Shown: positions 1-10,810 of the stretch, piece by piece
Layout of the letters: each line of letters starts with the position of its first letter
How positions within the stretch are numbered: the first letter of the stretch is position 1
Source: Hysterangium stoloniferum
Taxonomy: Eukaryota > Basidiomycota > Agaricomycetes > Hysterangiales > Hysterangiaceae
DNA: 64,000 bases
Assembly: GCA_015178975.1 (NCBI GenBank)
Contig: WHVD01000013.1
Coordinates: forward strand, 806,001-870,000
Direction: 5' to 3'
The notes under the pieces: generated by a model
Told to the model about the DNA's origin: nothing
What the model saw: only the letters and a program-made list of their open reading frames with translations
The model's database searches: none
Position numbers and translations under genes: made by a program

Positions 1-1575
1 ATCATGGATAATCCTTCAAACTGTCAATTAACTTTTTTCGATTTCACAGCCAAAATGCTATACGGCCGTTGCTCCCGACATTCTACAATATTGCGTCGCT
101 GGTTAGTGGTTGCTCATTATTCCTCGTTTCCACCGTGCACTAACTAACCGAACTCCAGATAGCAGACGCGATAGCATCAAAGATCGACAATTCTCAGAAT
201 GATATAATAGAGGAGGATATGCAAAGGTGGACAAACCGCTTTAGGTGCAAAAGAATCCTTCCGTGTTACGTGAAGCTTACATTTTTTTCAGTCTCGACAC
301 CATCGGACTCGCTGGATTCTCGTACGAATTTAACTCCGTATCTAACACCGAAAACAAGCTTTCTAGCTCGCTAGAGAGCCTAACAAATTCGGCCGATAAT
401 TTTGCATCTTTCGTCATAAAAGCACTGTTCTTTACCTTCCCCGGCATCTTGAAACGTGCGTGCACCCTTAACACTTTGGCTACTTCAAATTTTAAACGCC
501 TAACCTTCTATATTTGTCCTTAGTTCCCTCTCAGAAGGCAAGGTACATCAACTCTACTCGTAAAGAACTTGGCAAGGCTGCTACCGACATGTGGAATCAA
601 GCGAAGGCGGCTGGAAACATTGAAGACCGGACTCTCATGTCACTGATGAGTATGTGACTAACATCTACTTATCGATCATAATGTGCACTAATTACGGAAA
701 TTTCCTACAGTGAAGGCTGATGGTGCAGACGCAATGACTCAAGAGGAGATAGCAACTCAACTGCGCACGCTTGTCCAAGCTGGTTATGAAACAGTCGGCT
801 GTGAACTTGCTGTTAGTATCTCCCTCATAACTGATATGTTATGTCGACCACTTACTTTGACTTCAGTGGATATTTTATGAAATTGCCAAGGATCATAACG
901 TTCAGAAACGCCTCCGGGATGAGGTTACTGCGACCCCTTCAGAGCCGACATACGATGATCTTCTTGAGCGCACGCCATTCCTAGACGCTGTCATCAAGGA
1001 ATGTCTTCGTCTTCATGCACCCGTTATAGAATTGACCCACGTTGTGAGTATTATCAATTTCTTTTCAATTTTGGCATATTTCCAACCTTTTCTTCAGGCT
1101 GCGCATGACTCCGTTGTTCCTCTAGCCAAGCCCTTAAGAGATGCTGGAGAAGTTACTATGGTGATCCCCCGTGGAACCATTATCCAAATACCGGTTGACG
1201 TCATGCAAAGGGATCCGGAAGTCTGGGGGTCAGACTCCAATCAATTCAGGCCTGAACGTTGGCTATTGGCTGACAATGAAAAGCATCACAGAGAGGTTTG
1301 GGCATTTAGGTTAGTATGTTTGTACACATCATATTGGTCTTTGCTGAAACATCTTCTCTACACGCAGCACTGGACCTCGCAAATGCCCAGGTCGTCAATT
1401 CGCTATGATAGAAATGAAGGCTCTCATTGCCATTCTATTACGCCAGTTTGAATTCCAACTTAACGCCGAAAAGCCAATTGAACCGTTCTGGAGCTTCGTC
1501 GTCCGTACACGTGTGCAAGGGAACAAAAAGAGCGAGCTTCCTCTCCTGATCTCCAAGCTTAAATATGATGAATGA
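1..1575 (+). CDS. cytochrome P450, C-terminal part (5' end outside window)
   Basis: Heme-thiolate monooxygenase; substrate unknown. Only the C-terminal two thirds lie in the window. Splicing several short introns gives a continuous frame with the I-helix (LVQAGYETVG, about 780-800), the K-helix ExxR motif (ECLR at 999-1010), the FRPERW segment (about 1246-1263) and the heme-binding loop FSTGPRKCPG, which an intron splits (about 1310-1395) and which carries the proximal Cys ligand. The reading frame ends at TGA 1573-1575. The usual Thr/Ser after ET in the I-helix is Val here. Such P450s are normally anchored in the ER by an N-terminal helix, which is not visible. Its neighbour on the right is convergent and unrelated, so nothing suggests a cluster. 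The P450 family number cannot be assigned by eye. Confidence 0.93.
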
Positions 1576-1789
1576 AATTATGGCAATGGATCCCAACGAA
1601 TTCAAATGACTAAGTTATTTCCGCCCAATCTGTAGTCTGTAGCCCGGCACGGCATTGTAGCACCATCTAAATATTTATATCGTTACATCAATTATCCTAA
1701 TGCACGAAAATAATCATTCTTTGCCACTATTTAAAATTTAATCATTTAGTTTCAACTTGGCCAGTTTTTCACATCTACTCTTGACACTT

Positions 1790-4592
1790 CTACCGCATCT
1801 TCACCATCAGAAGATAGCCTTGTTTCAGGAAATCAGGCGACCAACAAGTACGACCAGGAACAAACACTTACGAAGCCGAATCTGTGAAGGAGAGTAAACG
1901 ATATACTGCCATATATATTAATTCGACATAAAACATATAACTTCTAAATGACACCTACCTCATTGTATTGGAGATATGCACCAGCAGGATTGACTGGGTG
2001 TCCTTCGCCGTTGGGCATGTATACCCCTGCTAATTCAGGGTGTTCAAGTGCGTCCCCTGCATCCTTCCACTTGACAGGTTGTGTTCTACCGATGCCTTTT
2101 GTCGCCCTTCAAATAAGAAGGCAGAACAGTTGGAATCGGGGAGAATGGAAAAAAATATACATGTGTAGCTTACATCGCTTTGGCAGACTTGCATCCCTGG
2201 TCGGCGTTATAATCAGCATTTTCTAATTCGTGGAATGGTCTGACGGCCGCCTCGCAAAGAAGAAGAAGTCCGATGTCATTGCTCAAGCTAATAATGGCCC
2301 TAGGTTATATCACAGAACAACAAGACGGGATGTGACCATACGATGCATAGCAGTAATTGGCGGATTTAGACATCATCTGCGAAATAATTTTAATTCCGGG
2401 AGTGACGGTGAAGGCAATAGGACATACATCTGCGAGATATATGCCCTTTCCAAACATATAACCGGACACTGGTGCCTCTGGAGGTGCAATCCGTAGACCT
2501 TGTTTCAGTATACCGGCGAAATTGGTTGTCCTAGAACCATGCCAGAGCAGCATTCTTTCACCGTCGCCAAGCTTGTCGTAACCGGCTTCCCTGAAAGCTT
2601 TGACCTCGGCATCTCTAAAAACAAGCAGAATGGGTCGAAGTCAGAAGAGCTGGAAGCTTCGAAAAGTTTTTCCGTAGCGCAGACATACCTCTCGATTCTG
2701 AATGCATTCAAAACCTCGGTGGAGAAATTATGGGTTTGACCGTGAGTATTCTTGACATACGACTGTAATGAGAAAAATTCGTTGCTGGTCCTTGATACAG
2801 GAGACATAAAAGAAAGTCCCAGTGATTGGAAGTTTGAATCAAGAGGGTTGATGGCAACACCTTCAACATTAATGGCAGCGGTCGATGAAATAATGTTCTG
2901 AGCGACTTCCTAGGATACTAGATAAATAAAATACAGTAAATACCACTGATAAAAAAGGACTGGCCATTTCTCCAAGGTTGTCGAGAGTACTAAGTTCCTG
3001 ATAAATGGTCATTACTCAAAATACTGATGTAATTACTATCAAGTTATTTACGGCTTTTAATAGCTCCATGCTGTTGATGATTGTAGGCCGATTGCGTCCA
3101 AAGTCATGCGGGATGACGCTAAACAGCAGTTAAATGCTCACGGTAAGCACAAGACGACAAATAATGCTCACGAGTAATATCGCCCGCTCAATTCGGCGAA
3201 AACCGCATCATTTCTGTCGTAAGGATTAGGATCTTCCAAGATTTCTGCGAGCTCCTACTCAACGACTCAGAATCAGCAAAAACATTACAGTTGCCAAATC
3301 CGATACAACGGACCTTCAAGATAGCGAAGCCCTTCAGGATTGTAGACTTGGCAAGTTTTCCTACAGAGTGAAAAGGTCACTTTTAGAAGAGATATAACGG
3401 CGTTTAATGGTCATGATCACCTAGGGGAAGTTTGTTCGCGTCGTAATTCATTGAAGAAAGATGCGCAGATAAAAGACTGCAAAAAGACAGTGAACAGTGG
3501 AGTCGAGCAATAACAATTTTGTTTACGCTGTGGAGAATATGACTTTGCAGAGTTCCTAATAGTAAGTTAGATTGGATCGGACATTATTTTTGGGAATGAT
3601 GAATAATATACCTGAACTTCAGGCTCCAATTTAGACAGCGGAATAGGACTTTCATTTCCCTCATTGGCACCAGAACCACCAGCCGCAATGTTATCGGATT
3701 CGTCCTCAAAGACACGCTCTGATAGATAGGAAGGCATGGATCAAAAAAGGCGTCGAAATTCTGAGCCATGTAAGGGGCTTACCCAAGAAAGTATACTTGC
3801 CTATGGCAGTAATAAATAATGCTATAATATCTTTCACGTTGCGTGGTTACATACCCTTCTTAGGAACCATACCATGTCGGTGTTCCCAAGCAGTGCCAGT
3901 TTTGGCCTTAAATTGTTTCTTGAATTGGATAATCGCCTCCTGAGGAGAGAACGGGCCCTGGACGAAGTTAGTAGGTAAAATAAAAATTCCCTCCCTTTAA
4001 AAAACACAATCTTGGATCACCTTGGTCTGCGTAGCTCCGTTCTCTCCAACTCTACCCCAGCGTGTAAACATGGTGCATTGACCATCACCTTTATGTAAAA
4101 GTTGTATCACATAGAATCTGAAAAGATAAGATAATGCATTCATAAGATAAACGATTTTCGTACTTGTTGCTGTTGGTACTGCCTGATATGTCTGTTTGAT
4201 TACTGGAACAGATAAATGTATCAGCATCATTCATTGGTGGATAATAAAGTGAACACACAGCATAGCATCCCAAATCTCATTATTATCGTAATACACTTCA
4301 TGGGTGTCTTGATAGTATTAAATGGGCAAGTGTTCATACTGCAGCGAGAGTAATTATAGCCAAACATACCAACACAGGTGGAGTGAGGATCAACTGGCGC
4401 TACTCCTCGTTTCAAAACTGTGACCATTTTCTTTTTATCATCATCGGTCTTTGCCTTCTTCGATACGGGTTTCGAATCACTTTCAGAATCAGAGACTTGG
4501 ACTCGTTTGGAACCAGATTTAGAACTTGGCTTCGCTTTTGACACGGGTTTCGCTTTGGCGGCGCTGGCGGGCTTCTTCGACCTCGGTGGCAT
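1790..4592 (-). CDS. poly(ADP-ribose) polymerase, PARP2-like (WGR + regulatory + catalytic domains)
   Basis: Transfers ADP-ribose from NAD+ onto proteins in chromatin, typically at DNA breaks. The start ATG at 4592 opens a Lys/Ser-rich basic N-terminus ([10 protein letters not shown]...). A WGR domain follows ([18 protein letters not shown], about 4020-4080; [15 protein letters not shown], about 3845-3890). Next is the helical regulatory domain (about 2505-3760), then the catalytic domain with [15 protein letters not shown] (about 2500-2550) and [12 protein letters not shown] (about 2420-2460). The H-Y-E triad appears complete: His in WHGS, Tyr in GKGIYLAD, Glu in LQYNEYIVYS (codon near 1959-1961). 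Polymerase rather than mono-transferase activity is therefore expected. I see no BRCT domain or zinc fingers, so the architecture is that of PARP2. The last exons were rebuilt from short pieces ending at TAG 1790-1792. It lies head-to-head with a RING/PBZ-like ligase. Confidence 0.93.
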
Positions 4593-4960
4593 CCTTGTAT
4601 CAAGATATAGGGTGTGGCGGACAGCAGGAAGTTGGTTGGTTTTGCGTCAAGTGAAATGGAAGCGATCAATATATATTATTATACCGGTCAACCCCCTGTC
4701 GAGCAAATGACCAGCGTCTAATAAATGACTGTGATCGGCTCTTTGAACAAAGTAATATAATTCTTTGAGCGTTGACGTTGAGCCCTAAGCAAGATAGGCA
4801 CCGTTATAACACTCGTATTTCGGAGAAGACTAACAAGTGAGCAAATACTTATACCATAGGCATAAACAAATTACCCCTAGAATTAGCAACTTATGTAATG
4901 ATCGCGTAAATTGCATGACTCCCTTATTTATGTAACGGTAATCCGCCACACCTGACCACA
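4593..4960. promoter_or_regulatory. divergent promoter between PARP and the CHFR-like ligase
   Basis: These 368 bp separate the two start codons and hold no gene. The region must carry the upstream control elements of both divergent genes. I found no clear TATA box or known palindromic operator. The shared upstream DNA suggests joint control, but that is inference. Confidence 0.6.
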
Positions 4961-6692
4961 ATGTCTAACCGTTCTACAGAAGATAGCTTAACTGGCGAAG
5001 GATGTTCCCCTGTTAAACGTGACCATTCAAGTGACGCTGACGAGCCCGAAGCCCAGAGTGAATCCCAAAACAGTACAGCTTCAATTGACCAAGAATTAAG
5101 TTGTGGTAAGTAGGCACCTCGAGTGCGTATTGAAGTTTGTTTTGTGCTGATATATGCTGTACTCGCAATATGGTAGGTATCTGCCTTGATATCCTAGTGT
5201 CCCCATATACCAGTTCGTTTTTGTGCCCATCGTCATGAAATATTAACTGGAGTTCTAAAACAGTCATCCCATGTCTACACTCATTTGACAAGAGTTGTTT
5301 AATGGAATGGTGGAAAAAGTGCAATATCCAATGCCGTTAATATTATCATGACTCATTATAATTGAGTGCAGAAATTCGAACTGTCCCACCTGCCAAAAGG
5401 AATCAACCTCCGCAAAGTCTGCATTCCAGCTAAAAGCCATTATTGATCGTGTTCATAAAAACAAACGGCAAAAGCTGCAATCTACAACTGGTGGTAACAA
5501 TAATAGCGAGATTTTTCCTTCGGGGGATGGGGGGGCAGATCTATTTGACGAGGAAATTATGGAAGACGACGTAGAACCTGAAGATGGTTTGATTTGGCCG
5601 TGTCTCTCATGCGATCCCAATAATGCCACTGGCTATGTTTGTCCTGTCCCTATACCGGCTCCAACACCAGCAGAAAGGCAGGAAGCGAACCATGCTGTAC
5701 CGCCTTCTCGTGAAACGCCCAAGACCCCTCTTGATTCTCCTGCTGCAAACGGGAAGTTAGTGAACATATTTTACTTGCATTTCTTTTGATAATAAACATC
5801 ATGTCTTACAGACCTGGAGTTGACTTCCATACCGTTTGCGTCGCATGCAGCAATTATATCCCCCTCAACTTTACGAGACCAATCAAATGTTGGCTCCGGT
5901 TTTAGTCGCTAGGCTTCTTCTCAGATTTTACTGAAAAATGTGCATAGGCTCGAATTGCTCTAACGCCCGTTGTAACAATTTCGATCCAGCTGGCTGTCCA
6001 AGCGGTATGCCCTTTTACCGTCGTTTGGGTAAGTTCCATATGGATCAAACTTCGCAAAAATCAATTTTAATTGCTCAACAATAGATGTCAAGTTACCGAT
6101 GCACAGCGTGGATGGTTTGTTGATTTACATGCCACCTAATGTTAACCTGAATAGACACGAACGAACTCGCTTTGTGAATTACATGACAGCCAAGAATCTC
6201 TCAGTGGACGATGTGCTCCACGCGTTGTTTGATGCTAAGCATGATCAAGTCGCGGAAGATTTAAATGATCAAATTGCTGATGAAGAATGGGGTCCAGGTG
6301 CCTACTTCTGCAATTACTGTGTTGGGAGTGTGGCCATGTCTATGTTTTTTACTTGGTGGATGCATGAACGACAAAAGAGTCTGGACAATGACGATGGTGA
6401 GTGTTGCATGTATATCAGAGGACTTACGACGTAATGCTTGCCATCTTGACAGGGATTATCCCATCTAAACAGGATTGTTGGTTAGCCATTGGATATGCTC
6501 TAATCGTGGCATCTACTATATTGACAAATGATGTCTCGCAGGTATGGAAGAGAGTGCCGAACACAGACGCACAATGACTCTCACGGAGACAGACTAAATG
6601 TGAGTTTTGACTTTCGGCCAAGGAAAGAGACAATGTTAACTTCATGATCTCTACAGCATATCTGCGAGAACACAAGGCCACCGAATCCCTAG
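4961..6692 (+). CDS. CHFR-like RING E3 ubiquitin ligase with C-terminal PBZ-like zinc finger
   Basis: Predicted ubiquitin ligase. After an acidic, Ser-rich N-terminus (ATG 4961), a C3HC4 RING finger is assembled from three small exons between about 5100 and 5385: CGICLDI, then PCLHSFDKSCLMEWWKK, then NCPTCQKE. A Cys-rich region of the CHFR type follows (WPCLSCDP; FHTVCVACSN; IKCSNCSNARC; GAYFCNYCVG), spaced by a helical stretch. The last two exons encode KQDCWYGRECRTQTHNDSH and then GDRLNHIC (6467-6665), fitting the PBZ pattern K-x2-C-x-Y-G-x2-C...H-x5-H. Translation ends at TAG 6690-6692. Animal CHFR starts with an FHA domain, which is absent here. It lies head-to-head with PARP, the enzyme that makes the ligand a PBZ finger would bind. 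RING and Cys-rich assignments are firm; the PBZ call rests on the pattern only. Confidence 0.85.
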
Positions 6693-7063
6693 TTAGCTAA
6701 TATTCTGTAGTTCAAGCTTCACCTATATGGAGGTAGGATAATTCGTATTCTTTGTACATGGAATGGTGTGAAAGTAATTCTAATGAATCGAGCATGTTCA
6801 TAAAATGTGGGCGAGTTAAAGTACACATGCAACTACATTAGCAATACGACGAATATTTTATGATTATCACAACAAATACCATTATATTTTACGACCATTT
6901 GAATTCGAATAAAAAAAACATTGCGGCTGCATGTCGCGGAACCAAATGCACAACAACGCGTCGGAGCCTCTATTGACTCTAAAACCAAAGGCCACACTCG
7001 CGTTAAACGAGTGGTTACTTCCTCGCCTCTTCTAGTTGAGCCGAGTACCCATCCTTTACCATA
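6693..7063. other. intergenic, no gene seen
   Basis: AT-rich spacer between two genes on the plus strand, holding the ligase 3' region and the NIC96 promoter. No convincing coding, RNA or repeat signal was found. Confidence 0.6.
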
Positions 7064-10000
7064 ATGGCGACAAATGATCTTGCCTCCATTCTCACATCCT
7101 CCAGGGCTCTCAATGCTCACTTACAGACGCGTCCAGATCTACCAACAGTCAATTTAGGTCTTGACCAAGTAGAGCTTCAATCCCGCCGATTAGTCAATCG
7201 ATATGCTGGAGCGTCCTCTGCGGATACCGGGAGAGCGTGAGTGTCAAATATCTATTTTGCAGCTGACTTTTGACACTTGCTATAACAGCAATTATCTTCT
7301 GGCTCAAGCACATGTGGATGCGCCGTCGCTCGCAACTTCTATCGCTGCTTTGAACACCTCTACCACATTTTCTCCACTTCAACCCCTTCTTGATACAGAT
7401 GTCGCGGGCTACCTTCGCCACGCTCACGAACAAACCCTGATTTCAACTATTGAAGAGGGCAGACGCGAGACTGAAACAGAATTCTATCAAGTGCTGGAGG
7501 AACGTGTGCGGCGAGATTGGGAAAGTCGCAAGAAAAGAATTTTCGACGAGCTGGGTGGACGTGGTTTCGCGGTTGAGTCGAGTAGGTCTCCTTCAGATCT
7601 ACATATATCATCCAGAGGAAGTATGCTACAGTCTGTGAGTAAGTTTCTGCAATCTCTGGAATTACTGTGCTCATATCTCATATCACACTTCAAGCTTTCT
7701 GCCTCATCTTTTACACCTAGTCTTCAAATGCACCAAAAAATGATGGCATATGATCGGGTGATTTCAGAGTTGACTGTTGCCCGAATTGGCGGAGTATCAT
7801 ATCCTGTTGTCCATTCATTACTCGGTGCAGTGCGGTCTGTGGGGGGAGATGTAGGTATTCTGATGTCTTTACTTGCAATGTATATTAATCCCATCAGTCT
7901 TCCAATCAGATTCAAGAAATCCTCCACATTCTGACTAAAATTACCAAAGAGCCCCCAGCTCTACCTCGACAATCTCATGGTGGAGCACATCTGCTCAATA
8001 TGCCTATTTATGACCGTAAGTATGCCAGAGCGTATCTTGGTGATGAAAACAGTCGAGAAGCAGTCGATCTCCGAATCCAGATCGCTCATGGATCAAAGGC
8101 AGCATTAGAAGAACAGTAGGCTCCAAACACTTTTTCTAATCGCTATCATTGATGATGTGACCTAGGTATTGGGAGGTTCTGGAACGTACCATCGCTTCGA
8201 ATCCATCACAAGCCGCACTGGGCGGTGACCCAAGCGCGGCCAATCGTGTTCGGGCATACTTGGCTGTGAGGTTTTATAGAAACGGTCAATGGGACGAGCG
8301 GCTTGAGGTACTGTGAGGGTTTGCTGAAATGTTTTCCAGTAAACTGAACCTTTCAATAGCTTCTCAATGGGCGGCCTCTATGGGCTCAGCTGTTCTATCT
8401 TCTTAGAACTGGTCACGCGGAAGATGCGGTGGAATTGGCGTTGAAAAACAAATCAACGTTGGATAGCCGCCAGAGGGATTTCTGTGGTCAGTTCCAGAAA
8501 TGGGTCCTTTCGGAAGATAAAAAGTCGGTTCTATATGATATTTGGGAAACTACATGAGCTGACTAAGTGTAATACCACGTTAGTATCGTCGACGCAAACA
8601 GAAACACATTCCGTACCCATTTAGAACATTCACCCACAGTTGATCCATTCAAAGCCGCTCTATTTAAGCTAATGGGTAGAGTAGAGCCACATACACGCAA
8701 TGTACCGTATGTTACAGGTACTACAGAAGATTGGCTTTGGTTTCAACTTGCAATGGTATGCGTGATCTTAGCTATCTACCAATGGTCTCTAATGGACATT
8801 TGTTCTGTAGATCAATGAAACTGGTGCGAATAACGAGGCCAATGGCTTGAGAGAACTAGTCGAAGTTCTCATGGGCTATGGTGAACAGCATTTCGAGCCT
8901 CCATCCGCTCAAAAAAGTGCTGCGTCAAAGCATGGTACTTGGGCAAGAGTTCTTCTTATATGTGGACAGTTTGAAAGGGTGAGTTACATATTATAGGATT
9001 CCAGTCAGTCAACTCATTCGCCTTGCAATGATAGGCAGTGGCGGCTTTATATGAGCGGCCTGAGTCTCAAGCAGAAGCAGTGCATCTCAGCATCGCATTG
9101 GCGTACCATGGGTTACTGAGAGTAACACCAAAAGTCGAAGCTACAGATGGTACTATCTGTGAGTTTTTTTCCTGTTTATCCTCGGCCACTCATCGATTGA
9201 GTTGCCAGTGACTACTTCGTATAATCGACGAGCGTCACTTAACTTAGCTCTGGTTATTGCACGATACATTCGACAGTTCACTCGTACAGATCCCAAAGAA
9301 GCCATTCAATATGTTTATTGCGTGGGCTTAGGTGCCGACCAGGGCGAAGGTGTTGGGCAGGAACAGATTGAGATGGCGTGGGATCTGTGCCGAAAAGTCA
9401 TTGTAACTGCTGAAGCCAGTGGTGGATGGGAAGAACTCGTTGGTGGTTTCCGTCCTGACGGTATTAAATTCGTGAGTTATGTTGCTCTTGACTGTCCAAC
9501 ATCTTGGAGCCCTTATGCACCTGACTAAGAACGGGGAATTGGAGCGGGGTTTACCACTTCTCAAATTGGACAAGCAAAAGTACTACGAAGTTATCCTTCG
9601 ACCTGCGGCTAAACAATCGGAGCGAGAGAAGCGCATAAATGAGGCAATAAAGCTGTACAATTTGGCCGATTCACCAGATACTGTTATTGCTTGTCTAGCT
9701 CGAGAGCTGAGTGAGCTCATTGACGAGCCAGACAACGGCGGGCACCCTGGTGCAGAACTCGCGCAGACTGCTCGGGATATATTAAGGCATTATGAAAGGA
9801 CAAACAAAGGAGCTGGAAAAGCGAAGGATGCAGTCATCAAATTGCTGAAAATTCGTGATGCCAAAGAAGCTAAAGAGAACGGCAACCTCGAAGCTGCATT
9901 GCAGGTATGTTTCTGAGATTTATCCTAGAGTGGTCTCATATTCTCGCGTTCTACTGCAGGCAATCGAGTCCTCGGGCCTTGTTCCATTGGATGGGGATAT

Positions 10001-10328
10001 CACGACAATCACGAAGCGCGCTGAGGAGTTCAAGGACCATGACGATGCCATTACAAGAAATCTGCATGTTTTCTTGCCTTTAACTATGGATATATTGCAC
10101 AGGCAGCATGAGATCATTAAACGAAGCGTGTATTCTGACTCTGGGCGACAAGCGGTATGTTTTTTTTCGTGTTCATCCCGTATCAAGTCTAAAAGGTTAT
10201 GGTAGACATTGGTCGCATTGAGGACCAAATCCAGGTCGCTCATGGTGTTTGCCGGAATGTTAAAATACCGAATGTCGGCAGATATATATGCTCATCTAGC
10301 TCGAATGGATGTGGATATTGCGCTGTAG
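7064..10328 (+). CDS. NIC96: nucleoporin NIC96/Nup93, inner-ring scaffold of the nuclear pore
   Basis: Structural alpha-solenoid nucleoporin that anchors the Nsp1/Nup62 complex and links inner-ring subunits. The ATG at 7064 gives MATNDLASILTSSRALNAHL, an N-terminal helix typical of the family. The following exons carry a coiled-coil-rich section (EGRRETETEFYQVLEERVRR, about 7455-7515) and then the conserved helical domain (MHQKMMAYDRVISELTVAR, about 7730-7785; LTQLIR-type helices further on). The C-terminus reads MVFAGMLKYRMSADIYAHL, as expected for Nup93 proteins, and stops at TAG 10326-10328. About a dozen short introns interrupt the gene, and one junction near 7640-7695 needs the acceptor CAAG followed by CTTTCT to keep frame. 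Identification is by overall similarity of many segments. The gene looks intact. Confidence 0.9.
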
Positions 10329-10810
10329 GAATACCGTGTACTTTTTTTTATTTTTAAAAAAAAACAAAGATGAAATCCCTATCAATTTACATTTGGTGTC
10401 TTCCCTGGAAACGCGAAGCCTGGAATTTGTCACTTCCATAAATTTGGAATGTAGTATAGTTTTGCTAGGTATATATGTTCCAATTTGTTAGATCTAGGCT
10501 GATAGAAGCCAACACCATGGTGCTGGACTATGATACCAGCTTGGTCTTCATCGATGATGCAAACCATACCGACGTGACACTCGCCAGATCCACAGGCCGC
10601 TTTTCTGACATGGGCATTCTGTTTTCATCTCGCTTATCATAACCATTCATCCGCCATTGTCTATTTACCTGTGACAGGCGCGCGAACTTGAAGATCCGCG
10701 TCTCGACTCTCGATCGTGGTGTCACGCCTCTACAGTGACTCTGCGCACAAGTTACCAACTTGTCGACTAACATTATCTTACAACGCTGACTATCACGACA
10801 CTTTTATGTT
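10329..10810. other. intergenic, promoter side of the ABC transporter
   Basis: No gene recognised. It contains a T-run/A-run stretch near 10340-10370 and otherwise ordinary sequence. Short reading frames on the minus strand here show no family signal. Confidence 0.55.
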
